In this document: positions 33,038 to 46,500 of the stretch, in pieces | Layout of the letters: every line of letters starts with the position of its first letter | Position numbering within the stretch: the stretch's first letter is position 1 | Assembly (NCBI GenBank): GCA_024362935.1 | Contig: JANCRA010000004.1 | Location: 25,163,121 to 25,227,120 of the forward strand | DNA length: 64,000 nt | From: Setophaga petechia | Taxonomy: Eukaryota; Chordata; Aves; Passeriformes; Parulidae | Direction of reading: 5' to 3' | The notes under the pieces: model-generated | Databases searched by the model: none | What the model was told of the DNA's origin: nothing | The model's input: the letters and a program-made list of their open reading frames with translations, nothing else | Translations under genes and position numbers: made by a program

Positions 33038-36000
33038 AGGGCAATGAGGAGGCACTGCTGAGTGTCAGTGGGGTCCATAGCACTTCCTCAAATAAGAGAT
33101 GCAAAGACCATTGATGACTTTCCTATACACACGCAAATATACAGAAGCACCCATCCATTAATTTTCAGCTGTTTAATACTCCTTCTGAAGAGCCATAGTA
33201 TCCATCCCATACAACCATTCAAGCAAGCCAAGTCCTCAGGGAAGAAAGTATAGCGGCAGTTTTGACACTCTGCACAGGCTTTTCTGAGGCACAGAAAACC
33301 ATGCAAAGGCACAGAAGTTGAGATCCCAAAGATGTGGATCTATAGACCAGCAGTGAGGAATAAAGCAGGAAGAAAGCAAAGCTGAAGGGATGCATTTGAG
33401 GCTTTGGAGGCTCAGGCCAAGTTTTTTCCCTGTAGCCCATGGACTCCAGTGCAGGATCAAACTCATAACTCCACTGCCTTTGTCCAGAGTAATTTGTGAG
33501 GAGTCCAGTTGTGTAAGGAGTAGATAAGGTCTTTTCACCTATGCATGCTTACTCCCCAGGTTAGCTGGGAACCCCAGAGCACCAGAGCCAACCCTGTACC
33601 AAGATCTGGAAGAGGATATCATCATCCCAATGGAATCTTCTATGAAATGAGGCAGAAAACTACCCACCATGAGAAAGATTTTCTTTGGTGTAAAATCTTG
33701 ATTGTGTTTTCCTTAACAGACATTATTTCACTGCAGATCAGATTTCCCCGTTTAGGTTCAATTGAGGTGGTATGGTATAATCAACAGAAAACAGCTGCCT
33801 AGATCTTCTTAGAACTCACCACCAGCACACATAATAATCAACTAGAACAAAACTATGTCGTTTTTGCCTGATATGAACTGATAACTCTGCAAGTTTTTAG
33901 CATGAGCTTTTAGAGCCTTTAGAGAGCCTTGGTCAGATTTGTAAATACTATCATTTGTAGGCACACAGTGCATTTTTCACTGGGTGAGGCTGATACCAAT
34001 GCAAATGTAAGCAGAAATTATGACATGTCCAGTTGCAACTGTGGCTGTGCTGAATAATATCAATATGTTACAGCAAGGAAAATACATATAAAAGAAGCAT
34101 GCAAACACACAGAAAGTGAAAATGTCGAGGGTACATTTCAAAAGAATGTGCTCTTGGTAGGGAACCCTTGGTGTGTACCAGCTTAACCATTAACTGCCTA
34201 CTGTATTTAGTAAACAAAATGAACCACACGTGATAAATGGGGAGATATAATGTTATTGAATCACATTCAAAGGTACTCAGTTTCTTACTGTAATGCAATC
34301 CCTTTAAATTCTGATAGCCATGTTTTTTTTATTATAGGCACTGACTTCAAATTTGAATGGGGGACTCCATTATGACAAATTATTTCTGACTTTGGGAGAT
34401 ACAATGAGCAGCAACTGTTTCACTAAAGTCATAGCCACTTGTATGGCAATTTGAAATCTAGAGAGAGTGGAGTACTTAAACTAGCATGTGCATACTCCTA
34501 AACAACCAAACCAGTGCAAATTATATATTGAAGTTTGCAGAGGGGCATACTTTGTTTCACAAGTAAAAAACAAACAACATTTCATTCTTTTTGTGGCTAC
34601 AGGATTTATTATATAAGTCCAAAAGCAGTGGTAATGCTTTTTATCATAAAATTATAAAGCAAGAAAAAGGATTTAGAAACAGTATGGGTCTTAATTGCAC
34701 AAGCTTACAAGGAAGCTTCTATTCATTTATAGCTTTAGTTTAAACATCATTACTCGTACAAAGCCCATATTCTCTTTTCCCTTGCTTCTTTCCATTCCTC
34801 TCCAAGAGACATACCATCAGATAATGCTGTACTTTCCAGAAGGGCTGAAACACACGGCAAAGTTTTACAAAAGCCATCTCTCCACACTGAATTTCAACAC
34901 TTGGATCATTTACTAGGATGATAATGTGTCAAAGCACCATGGCAAAACTCCAGCACTGTCCTCATACAGTCATGAGATTTACGATAGCAGAGTTTCCGCA
35001 AACTTCTCTCTTAAGAAGGAGCATTAAAAAATAGATAATTAAAAGGGTAATTTGGGTCAATAAAACAATGCATTATAAATTTCTCCTCATATAAGGAAGT
35101 AACTTATTTCTTTTAAAGATGTTTCTGCATTTGTTTATCTGTGGGTAACCTGATAGTTATTCTTCACTTTCTCAAGGACACTCTGTCAGTTCAAAGGAAG
35201 ATAAAACCTGTCTGGATAATTAAAAAAAAAAATTCCTTCTACCTGGCAGCTTGTATAAATACTATCAGTCTCTGTTCTCTGTTAACCTGCATTTCAGCTT
35301 GAGAAAACCTTCAATTCCTCTAAAAACTTACAAGGCTATTTTTTCAACTCCAGCTTTAATGAACATCAGAAATTTCAGTGGAATCAAAAGCTGGCCACCA
35401 ATTACTGAGTGTGCATGCTTATCTTCCAAGTGTTTGCTGCTTTGCACCTAGATATTGACAGGATGATTCCCTTGTAACACTTTACAACTGGATTTTCATA
35501 AATGGAGCACCAAAACATTGGAAAAAGCAGTACGACTTATGACAAATGAAAGCATCTCTACATCTGACCATACTATGGGAGGTAGAAAATTGATGTTAGT
35601 TGATATTAGATGTCAATGTTTAGTTTGATTCAGGTTGTTTTCCAACATTTAGGTGAAAACAGGTAATATCAAATTTAGGCAAGTGTCTACATTCTACAAC
35701 TGCAGCTTAGCAGAGATAAACATTTTGTCTACCCACATGATAAAAAATGAATTTTAAAAAACTAATTACTACATGTTATGGGAAAAAAATAAGAAAGGAA
35801 AAATCAGAAGTTGGAATGCAAGACTCATCTCTGCAGACAGATTAAATATCAGATCATGGTAAGAATTCTCTTATCCCATCAGGCATCACAAGTGTCTTTT
35901 TCTAAAAGGTAGTGGATGGTAAATCTTATCAAAGATTTGACAATGTTTATATTGCCAAAATGTAAATAATATATTTCTAGAAGGCTTATGTGTATATTCT

Positions 36001-37962
36001 CAAATAATATAGGACAGTCACCAAGGTCATCACTGCACGTCTGATCAAGTAACTATTCCTCACCTTAATAGCAATGCATACTCAAGCACAGGTTTCTGGT
36101 TGGTATCCAGAATACTATAGGGGTTTTTTTGCATGGCTGCAAAATGCTTTTTCAGAGCTTCATGTCCTAGAAGGACTGGGAGATTTTCCTTACGGTAAAT
36201 ATCTTGAAACATCATAAGGTTGGTGGGCTCAAAAGTAAGCTACAGGTGCAAATTTCATAGTCAGAGGAAAATGGTACTTTGAACTTACACCAGTCTGTAG
36301 GAAATAACCTGTCCCTTCCATTTGAGACCTAACATTATCTCACTGCTACTCCTGGCTGCTCCCCATCTTGGTGTGAGGGAAGAAGCAACTCCTCTCCAAT
36401 TTCTCCTGGGCTTCGATCCAGGCTCTGGGTGCTGTCTGGAGGGGCAAAGGGGCTGTGAGGAACAGATCTAGATCTGATTCTTATCTCACTTTCACAGTAA
36501 AAACTACAAACACACAAAGAGATACACATACTCCCCCCAAAACCCACATGGATAAATACAGTGGCACAACTGCAAAGAGAACCTCCTAGTTATCATCAGT
36601 CAGTATGGTAGCATGTGCTTTTGTGATCAGTATGCCCAAAGCTATGACTTAACCAATGGGAAATTTTGAGTCTCCATTCCTACAGGAGAGAACACCACTG
36701 AGCCAAGGAGGCTTCTATAGCTAACCTCAGGACAACATTTTAAAGCAAAACAATTCAGTTCTTCACAAGCGTTAATTTTTTTCCTCCACTTCATGTAACC
36801 TCTGACCTCATGTCTGGAGGTGATGGATGAGATGAGACAGAGCCATGGGAGAAGACCTGAGGATAGTTGATGGCATGCTGCAGCTAGCAGTCATTAACAG
36901 GCAAGGTTTCCTCAGAGGGAAGTAAGAATTATTTCACATCAAGAAAAATAAACACCAGAAGAATCAGTTGTGCAGAGTGGCTCACATAAAATATGAATGT
37001 GGCCAAGGTTTGCAAGTCTGAAGGGAATCCAATTTTGTGAGCTTACTGCAGAAGAATGCAGGCCCCAGCCCTAAGGTCTTATAAAAGCTCTGAAATGAAA
37101 GAGTAAAGCCCTTTCTGAACATACAGAGAGCACTGCATTAAGGACTGTAACCCACAACCTTTCAGGCAGTCCTCCAGTACTGCTGTGCCCTCTTTATTTG
37201 ACCAGCACAGGCAGAAGACAGGAGAAGGAAAGTGTTCCCTGGCAAGTGCTAAAGTGAGACTTTGGTATATGGAAAAGAAACCTCTCCTGGTATTTGTTTT
37301 GGCAGGAATTGTTTTAGCAGACAGTATTAGAGTCCCATGCACTTGCAGAGCAAGGCTGCAGTTCACGTATTATTAAAACTCCAGGGCTGATCACTTTCCA
37401 CACATCAATGTTACTGGAGCTAGCAGAATCCAAACAAAATTGTGTGGTCAACAAAGACTTTTTTCCTTAAAAAATACAATAAAATTTTCTCTGAAAAAAG
37501 CAAGTTGGTTGGTTTCAAGCAAGGGGGGCAACAAGATCCTTCTAAATGACAGCGCTGGGCATTCAAAGTTGAAACCTCATATCTTTCCTTCCCAGGCACT
37601 CAAGCTGCCAGCAGCTGCATTGTCTCATTGCCTGACCTTGCACAAGTGAACAGGGAGCCTGGGAGAAGCAGATGACCCTGGTCTATCATTAGAGCTGCTT
37701 TTCATGGTAAGGCTGCTTGAAAATGTTGCTGACCCATGGGCAGTTAATTCTCTGCACATCAAAGGGAGCTACAGGGGTGAGAGTACTTTGTCTAGATATT
37801 CTAGCCCAGTTTTGTGCCTGGTAGAGTGAAGTCATAACAGACGCACATATTCCTCCCCTTCTTGGTGACTGGGATCTCTGGGTATCCATCCTACTCCCAG
37901 CCCCAAGTTTCAGGTCATGGATGGTGATGTAGGCTATGGATGCATCCTAAACACAGGCCTCC

Positions 37963-38351
37963 TGTGATGGTGGTCACAGGGGTTTTCAGATGGAGAAACA
38001 GACGAGAATCTTGATTCCATGATCAGAAGGCTTGATTTCTTATTTCATGATATATATATAACATTATAACTGTACTAAAAAGAAATAGAAAAGAGAAGGC
38101 TTCCTCAGAAGCTGGCTAAGCTAAGAGTAGAATAGAAAGAATGACAACAAAGGCAACTTTTTCCGACAGAGTCGGTGAAAGCTCTGTCTTGATTGGCCAT
38201 TAATTATAAATATTCAAGAGGGGCCAATCACAGGTGGACCTGTTGCATTCCACAGCAGCAGATAATAATTGTTTACATTTGTTGCTGAAACTTCTCAGCT
38301 CCACCAGGAAAAATCCTAAGAAAGGATTTTTCACAAAAGGTGTCTGTGACA
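37963..38351 (-). mobile_element. Complete solo LTR, songbird ERVK type
   Basis: On the minus strand the element begins TGTCACAGACACCTTTTGTG and ends CCCCTGTGACCACCATCACA. The body carries 'aatcctttcttaggattttt', 'atctgctgctgtggaatgca', two CCAAT-type boxes (ATTGG near 38220-38235 and CCAATC near 38195) and an AT-rich TATA-like segment. This is the layout of a solo LTR that I know as one of the most common in songbirds. The flanks are GCCTCC (37957-37962) and GCCTTC (38352-38357), a 6-bp target-site duplication with one change, as expected for ERVK-type integration. The poly-A signal region reads AATAAG, apparently a decayed AATAAA. No viral genes remain. Confidence 0.92.
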
Positions 38352-38359
38352 GCCTTCCT

Positions 38360-39900
38360 AGTTCTTAACAAATCTCTGTGGGATTTAACCCTGGATCTCT
38401 AAGTTTCTCCATGCTGTGATGGAGATGGGGCAGAGAGATTTCCAGGAATGGAGGAAAACCTCCTTTCAGTTTTCCACAACCCACTTGCCCCACGCCTCCT
38501 CTCAAATACAGCAGTAATCCTAAGAGACAGCATTTTTTGCCCCACATCCTCCAGCATGCAAAGTCCCCTGCTCACAGAGTAAGCTGATGACCTTGGAACC
38601 CAGAAACAGCCATTCAATGTAAAGCACGCAGCTTACTTAAAAGCTTTGGTATTTACAACTGCCATGTTGCCTACCTTTCATGGCATCTAAAATATGCCTT
38701 GTTGGCTGATTAGCTTGGAGTATCATATACGGTGTAGTGTTAGTGAAACAGTGGCATAAAACAATAATAATCATCCCATGTGAATGAAAACACCATAGCC
38801 TTTCTTGGTCAAACTTACTATAAGGTTTATTTACTAATGTTAAATACAAAAGTTCTGCCTTTCTCCTGAAACATATTCTTCAAACTGTGCATACAGTACT
38901 GTTTTATTTTGCCTTGAAGCCAGTGTATGTTGTGTCGTTTTACTTTTCAATAGTCTGTAGAGCTCAAGTGAGAGCAAATAATTGGTTTTCATGTGTTAGT
39001 ATATTCTCAGAGAGCTCAGTCTTTCTCTTACTAATGGAAATGTCAAAATCAGTACCAGGGACCCAGAGTTTTTTATACTCCAGGCCTGTAATTGGTAAGA
39101 ACTCAAAACATCTCTCTGTTGCTTGGGCAAATAAAAGCCACTTTTGGAAAACATATTTACCCATGTCTGTTTCAAACAGTGATTGGCCAAACCAAACCTC
39201 AACAGGTTTTCAAGTTCACATCACGAGCTGGTGAAATCTGTGATCCTTCTACTGATGACATGCAGCCACCAAGACTTGGAAACACTTGATATTTGTCTAT
39301 CTTGCCTTGTCCTTCTGTTTGCGGATTACAGTCAGGGAAGACTGCACTGAGCAGTGTGTTACCCTGCAGCTTGCTATGGAGGGATCAGATCCAGCAGTTT
39401 TTCAGATTGCATTACTGGAGAATTACTTGCTTCCAACTGAACGTTGCTTCCTTTCTAGCACCTTGATAGCTGTCTCACTTTAGGAAATATTTTGCAGGTG
39501 TCCTCGAGAGCCAAGATTCTCTTTGAACAGAAAGTCTGGGAGTAGGTGTATAAAGCTGACCAAAACACCTCTGCATTTAGTGGATGATGATTTACTGTCA
39601 CTTTCTTATCTATAAGAACTTTAAAAGACAAAGGTTAAAACGACCAACTGTTTGATATTCATCATTAAACAGAACTGAATCTTTTAAATATCATACCACT
39701 ACAAAACCATGAACATTTTTGTCAAACAAATGGAAAAGTTTGAAGAGCTACTGGCATTGATGGTTTGCACTCAATACACCTCCCAGTCTCCCATTCCTAA
39801 AAAAACAAAAGCCCAAGAAAATCAAACAGAATGCAAGCAGTAAGTCAAGTAAACTTTAGTTCCTCCAGCTGAGGGGCAGGGATGCAAAATCTTTTGGGCT
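38360..39900. other. Gene-free sequence
   Basis: Mixed-composition sequence with frames up to 115 codons (38887-39234, plus) that have no recognisable domain. I see no repeat family. Confidence 0.45.
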
Positions 39901-39904
39901 TGTT

Positions 39905-40500
39905 ATAAATAGTCAAACCAGTGTTACTTCAGTCTTTTATTGATTTTTTTCCAGCACAAGTACAGAATTTCCAAATGAATACAGAAATGAAAATATTTCC
40001 ATGTATTAGGATTCACATAAGTAGTACAAATTTCCTGTTACCTACCCATAGGCATTAAAAATAAAACCAGACAATTTCTTTGCAGGTGGCAAATGAACTG
40101 GTTTACATTTTTACAGTCCTAAAATATTGCTATTTACACATTGTAAATATTTTTTTTTAAATATCAATAATCTGTACTTTTTCATTAGACCCTCCAGCTG
40201 CTATCAGTGCTTATGTAAAAGTATTTCCTCTTAAAAAAAACCTAAGAGTTTTTCTCTCCTGGCAGAATTTTTTCTATAATATTTTATTAAAAAAAGACAC
40301 AACCAACACAACCTCACTTCAAGCTACCTAGAAGCATTTGGAAAGGCTTCTGTCTTTAAAAGTGCTGAGGTGCCTGGTTTGGTACAGAGGATACCACATG
40401 AGAGAAAGAGTTCTTTTCAAAAATAAAAAATAAAAATGGTTGTGTACTTTAGAGAACTAAGGAAAGCAGACATGCTCATTCCCATATTTCTTTCTTTGAA
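39905..40500 (-). other. Possible end of a minus-strand 3' UTR
   Basis: On the minus strand this AT-rich stretch contains long T/A runs, several ATTTA elements and an AATAAA signal at 39941-39936 (as CAATAAAAG), followed by non-T-rich sequence. The overall look is of a vertebrate 3' UTR end. No coding exon could be tied to it; the nearest minus-strand frames (88 codons at 41073-40807 and 104 codons at 42822-42508) are not recognisable. This is inference from composition plus one signal. Confidence 0.25.
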
Positions 40501-40509
40501 AAAACCCTT

Positions 40510-43500
40510 AAGTTGCTGACATATTTTACAGAGAGGTTGGGCTGATCATGAAGTGGTCAAACATGCAGGAATTTTTTCATAATACAATTAAAATAGCCAA
40601 GTTGGAAGAATATAGAACCTTCTCTGACCTGAAATTAAACTGGACCCAAACTGGTTCTCTCCCAAATTTGCCCTGAACTAGGACACAGCCACATCCAAGA
40701 ATTTTTCACTTCCGCCTATACTGATAGGACACTTCTAAATCTTCTTGTTGAGCTGTTCCTGACTCTTGGAAGTACCCCTAATCCAGTCCTTCAAAAAAAG
40801 AAGCAATTAACCTATGTTTAATAACAACCCTTCCCATGGATACCTCCCAGGATAGCCAATGCTGTTGTTCAGTGGAATGGGGAATGAAATTACCAGAGGC
40901 AATTTCTGGGTAAAACACAGCATGTCCTGACCCCTGCATGGGCTCTCCTTATGTAGAGACCCTCCAAGACCAGCATAGCAGAAAGATGACCTGGTGTAGG
41001 CATGTTTGCATCTCCCAGAGGGCTTCCCAGCATTTTGATTTCTTCTTGATATTACTTTAGTCCTGCAAATCATCTCTCATCCACATTGCCTACCTGTGTG
41101 AAGGCCCTCTATATGAAATCACAATTCACATGAAGGGAGACCACTGCTGTCAAAGTGTGGAGGTTTTGAGCCTTGTGCCATGATGGCACCACAGCTTGTT
41201 TCATGTTTTCTTCATTCTCTTCACCTTTGAAAACAAACCAACCAAACTAAACACTATCCTGGGGTCTTCATGTGTTGAGTACAACAAATTAGTCCCTTCT
41301 CTTGCACCCCCTGGCCACACCTCCCAATGGCCACATTTGCCCAGCAGCTGTCTGTACACAATGGGCTTGGGGGCTGCCCTTCAAAAGCCAAGTCCTCTAT
41401 TTCTAGAGCTCTGCCCAGGACCTTGGCAGCCTGTGCTTGCCTCTGGCTTCAAAAGCCCTGTCATGCTTCATGCACATATCTGTGGCTTACAAATCAAGGC
41501 CTGGCTGCTGAGCCTGACTACCTCCTCCACCTTCATGTCTTAGTATTACTTACCAATATTTCCCCCCTGTCCTCACTTGAGGAAGGGAAGGGAGAAATCT
41601 TGTAGGGAAAGGGGAAATCCTCACCTTCCTATCTTGGTCGTAACCAAGCAGACTCCCTTTCAAAATGGATTACTTCAGTCTAAAAAGCTCTGTGCATTTC
41701 AGCTGATTAATCATATCAGAAAACAGCATTCAGTGTCCCCTACAGTATAATCCCAGCAGCACAACTCTTGCTTCTTGCTGTTTTTGTCCCCTTACCAAAG
41801 CTCATGCGGGCAACGATTTAGGAGAAATAATGAACCTCAAACAAACAGAAGAAAAAAAATTGGAGCACAACATCAGCACTTAGAAGCCTGTTTGTTATCT
41901 GATGCTCAAGTGTACCAGGAATAGCAGAGAACTGGAGGAAAGAAAAAGCTTACTCTGCCCAAATACATGTTGTCAGAATTGTTCCTTGTGAGCACAAGAA
42001 ACAGGCAGACAAAACAACATTCAGTAAGAAGGTTAAGAACAACAGCATTAAAAAATTTTACCTGAAAAAAAATTTCTTTCTACTTGATGTTCAAAATAAA
42101 GTGCACAAATTCTACTGTAAATAAGGACAATGACATGTAGGAAACTAAGTTATAAGCCAGGCTTATAGAAAATTTTTAACATAACAAAAGAACATAAATC
42201 AGTGGCATGGAGAGTTCAAGACAGTAAGATGATTCCTAAGAGTGCAAGGAGTGAAAAGAATACCAGTAACAGAGGCATTCCAGACCCAGAAAAAAAATTA
42301 ATTACTGTTAGTAAAATACAAATCCCAGAATTATGCCATATAACTTATAACATATAACTAATCATATAGCTCAGAAAAAGCCAAACTTCCCTCCTGCCAC
42401 AAGAAAATTAATGAACAAAACAACAATAACAAAACTTCACAAACCTACAAAAAAAATCAAGGTCACATTAAACAGCAACTGAAATAAGCAATTTTTGAAA
42501 AATTAAACTAAAATGGGTATGGAGAACTTGCATCCAAAAACTGTACAAGAGGTCTGGATGAAGTGTTCATGTTCGTGTATGGAGATGGCTTAGAATATGA
42601 TGAAAATTCTATACCAGAGAACTGATTGAAAATGAAATGCTGCAAGAGAGGCCTAATAAATGGGTCTCCTGGGTAGTCAGAGATATGGCTGCTGGGCTGG
42701 GAAAGTAGAGTGGAGCAGTGTTGGGAAGTAGCACCTGTACTGCACCAGGCTGGAGATTCACAATAACTTATTACGAAGAAAATGGAGGCACTGGCACCTT
42801 CTAGCCTCCAGGGGCACTCCACACTGCTGGCATCAAAGGTGATGACAGATTTATACTACACTTATAAAGGACCAACGAAACCAAAGAAGCATGGAATAAA
42901 GTGTCACCCTAATTGGAACTGCAGTTCCTGCAATAGCTTTTTGCAAAAAAACACTAACATTGACAGGTAAAACTGTAATGAAGCCTAGAAAGATGGCACT
43001 GAAATAAAATTTGGACAAAATAATCATGTAGGATCAGGTTGCCTCTGAATTTGGGTCGCTTGGGAAGGTACATAGAAAGAACAATGTTTAGTTCAAGAAA
43101 GTCTGCACTACACTGATTCATCTAGGAAAAAAAGGAGGCAAAGGTAATGGTGAGAGTTTACTCTGGAAGCAAATGCAGAAAAAGATTTGAGCTTCTGTTG
43201 GTTATTCAAGTGAATGGCTTTCCAATTCAACACTGGTCAACAAGTGTGGAAATATTTGATATACTAAATGTGGGGATTTTGAAAAGGATCAGAATAGTCT
43301 CTTCTGGCCATGTACTATATGTAACATCCAACACTAAAAGCAAATTGAGCCTCCTTTATAGATATAAAAATCCAAATAAACTTAGAGAATTTCACACAAA
43401 GTGAATATAGAACCAGATCCCTAATTTTCAGACACTGAAAATGTATGGTCCTATCTGCAGAGCTTTTCAATTATTTCCAGCATTGAAATAATATTGTTTC

Positions 43501-46500
43501 GCACATTATGAGACTAATATTTCAGAATACGACAGTAAAAAGGTGGTGTTGGATAATGCAAAAATAGGTAAAGAGTAAGAGTGTGAAAGGAAAAGTTGAG
43601 CTTCTTATCTAAAAAAAAAAAGGAAAAAAGAAACAAATTTTTTCAAGCAGTGGAAGTTGTTAAATTGGGTTACACATTGAGCACACGAAAGAAAGATTTA
43701 AAACCAGACAACTAGAAATACATAGCAACAAAGCCAGAAGTTATCAGAAAAAATAAAGGGGAGTATGACACCCTCCCTCCCCCACAACTTCTATGCCACG
43801 TGATCCTACAAATCATTAGGTCAAGTGTGAATGTCAGTAATATATACTATACATTAGGGACAGATATATAGGCCAAGACTCACACTTCCTGTAGGGACAA
43901 CTGAAATTTTAGGAAGGACTTTCCAGGCAAGTAGAAACCTGTACAAACTACAATAGGACTGAAAAAGAAGAAATTAAATTATAAAAGTTTATTATGGAAA
44001 GAAAATGTAGAAATTACAGCTGCCAAGAAAAGAAGGCAGGAGGGGAGAGGAAGAACAGAGGTCAGAAAACTTCATGTACCAAGCACATTCAAGATAAGAA
44101 AGTAAAATAATACCTGAGGTGATAAGAAGAGTATGCAAACATCACATGAAAACCAAGTCTGCTGACTCTAGACTTCCAGAAAGCATTGGTGTAACCTGCA
44201 AATAACGTATGAGAGAAGCAACTGTCAGGCATGATACTTCAGGGAATAGAGAAAGATAAGCAGATGGAATTTTCCATCTTCTGGGGTAGAGCTTCCTGTC
44301 ATTCCTGCCGCCCCAGAAGTTGCCTGCATGAACAGCAAAGTTCCCTTGTCAAGGACTCTCTAGTGGCCTTGCTGAAAAGCTCAAGGCTACTGAGCCTCTT
44401 CACAAATAGGGTTGTCATGTCAGTAGTGGTGTCCCTTGGTGTCCAGCAATAAAGTACTGAGCAGCCTGCAGCAAACTGACTGAAGGTTAATCCCTCAGTG
44501 CTGGGTGCTTTTCAGGCCTCACATGCAGGAAGAGGAAGAATTTCTCCTCAACTGAATACTCTTTGTTCTCCAGAATGCAGTATTTCATTGCCATGTGGAC
44601 AGTTTTGAGGGATGAGAACAGGGAGAAGCCCTAATGATGTACCATATGTACTGGGTAAAAAGGGACAAAGCAGGAGGAAGTATTCTCCCTGAAGCTTGGG
44701 AAGTGAGCAAAGAGCAGATACTGACAATCACAGCACAGTGACAGTCATCTTGTGTACTGTAGATACTGTGTCCATGTCAATATGCGCTCTTACAGTACAG
44801 AAGTTGACATGTCTGCATGACCAGGGCCTCTCTAAAGTCCCTGGGAGATTTGCTGCAGGGGTCAAGAAACTACTGTGTCATTTCCAAATGCCAAGATTGA
44901 CTTTTTACTGTCAGGAAATGATGATTGTAGAATAACCATTCCCCTTACCAATGTTGTCTACAGGCTAAAAATGAAGTGAAATACAAGGCATGTGGAGTCA
45001 TCAGCCACTAAAGAATGCAAAAGTTTGCATAAAACCTACTCACTGGGGCTGTGCTGTGTCAAATAGTTCTGGGTTAGGCCACAACAGACATCTCTGAACA
45101 ATCATTTTTCTTAATTGTTTCTGATGTAGCTTTTCTACATCTTCTGCAAAATTACATATATTTCACAAGTCTTTCCAAATCTAATACCCTCAGTTCAGAG
45201 AACAGAACCTAGCTGCTGCGCTGATAAAGCAAATTGAAGATTGCAAACCTCCCTAAAAAAAGTCAGAAAACTTGGGCCATTCTGCTGTCAAAGATTGTAT
45301 TGACCATTGTCCAACTATGCAAGCATTCAAAAAAAAAAGTCAAAGGCAAGATGTTTAAAAGCATTTAGTTCTCTTTGAAGTCTATAGTCAATCTTCTAAT
45401 CCCACAAATCTCAAAGATTCACTTCCCTGTAATATATCTAGTCTTCTTATTTACAGATTATGTGGAAAGAAAAGAACACACCGTATGCACAGAACATACT
45501 GTATGTATTCTTGCAATTAACATTTCCCCGTCAGCATTAAATGGTCCGAACAGGCCAAATTTGGTCCAAAATCACTTTCATTAGAAACCCAGCACTCCCA
45601 AGTGTGCATTTCAAACAGTGGAGCCACTTACATCTCTGCAGAGAAATAACTGAATACTACCCATGATGGATGATCAGTCCAGAAGGAATACAAAAGCAGA
45701 CTTCATTCCATAAACTATGTGTCATTTATGTTATTTAGTTTACTCCCTATGCAAAACACACAAAAAAGTAATAACTTAAATTTTTAGTAAAAAATATGAA
45801 GTAATTACACATAATTTTTGTAATTTTAAGTAATTCCAGCACATCTTGCAGGATGAACTACTGAACTTCAAACAAAAAAAAATGAGTTTGATCATGCAAT
45901 TATAAAGTAACAGATGAATATAAATAGCCAGTGAAAGAGAAAATGAGCATGCTTGAAATGGCTGGTTTTGCAGGGCATCTATTAACTCCACAAGAACTTT
46001 CAGAGCCACTACAGAATAACTGCAAAATGCACAAAAGATGGCTGACAGTTCTAATATTTCTAGCTTTGACAACTAAATAATATCAATAAAAAATGTAAAC
46101 AGCAGCACACAGAGAGAATAAAGCAGAGAAATATTTAAGTGTACCAAATGGGATGCTGGAACTTTGAAGAAAGGCAGAGAAACCTAATAAGAGAGAGGAA
46201 AAACAGTTGTCCCAATGTTATCTGAGCCAGCTAATCAGTGAAGAAGGAAATAAGAACACTGGTCTGGAATAAGAAATTTCAGAAAAGACAAAATATCTAC
46301 AGCCTTATGTGAAGAAGTGCCTCAAAAATGTATCAGCTCTAATATTAAAAAAAAAATAATAAAAAGTAATGAGCTCAGAATGCCAAACAAACACGAAACA
46401 AGCCATGGAACCAAACATAATATCAAAATCCTCCCCACTACAGCAAATTTACAATTTGTATCAGGAGTCTTACATCAAAAAAGGCTATAGGTCTCTTTCC

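Larger units (their letters stand above)
29550..37950. other. Gene-free AT-rich sequence
   Basis: I see no recognised exon in 8.4 kb. It contains a duplicated 19-mer plus hairpin near 31.75-31.82 kb, an A14 run at 32070-32083 preceded by AATAAA, and a 17-bp tandem duplication near 33.0 kb. A 129-codon minus-strand frame (32919-32530) has no recognisable domain. Confidence 0.5.
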
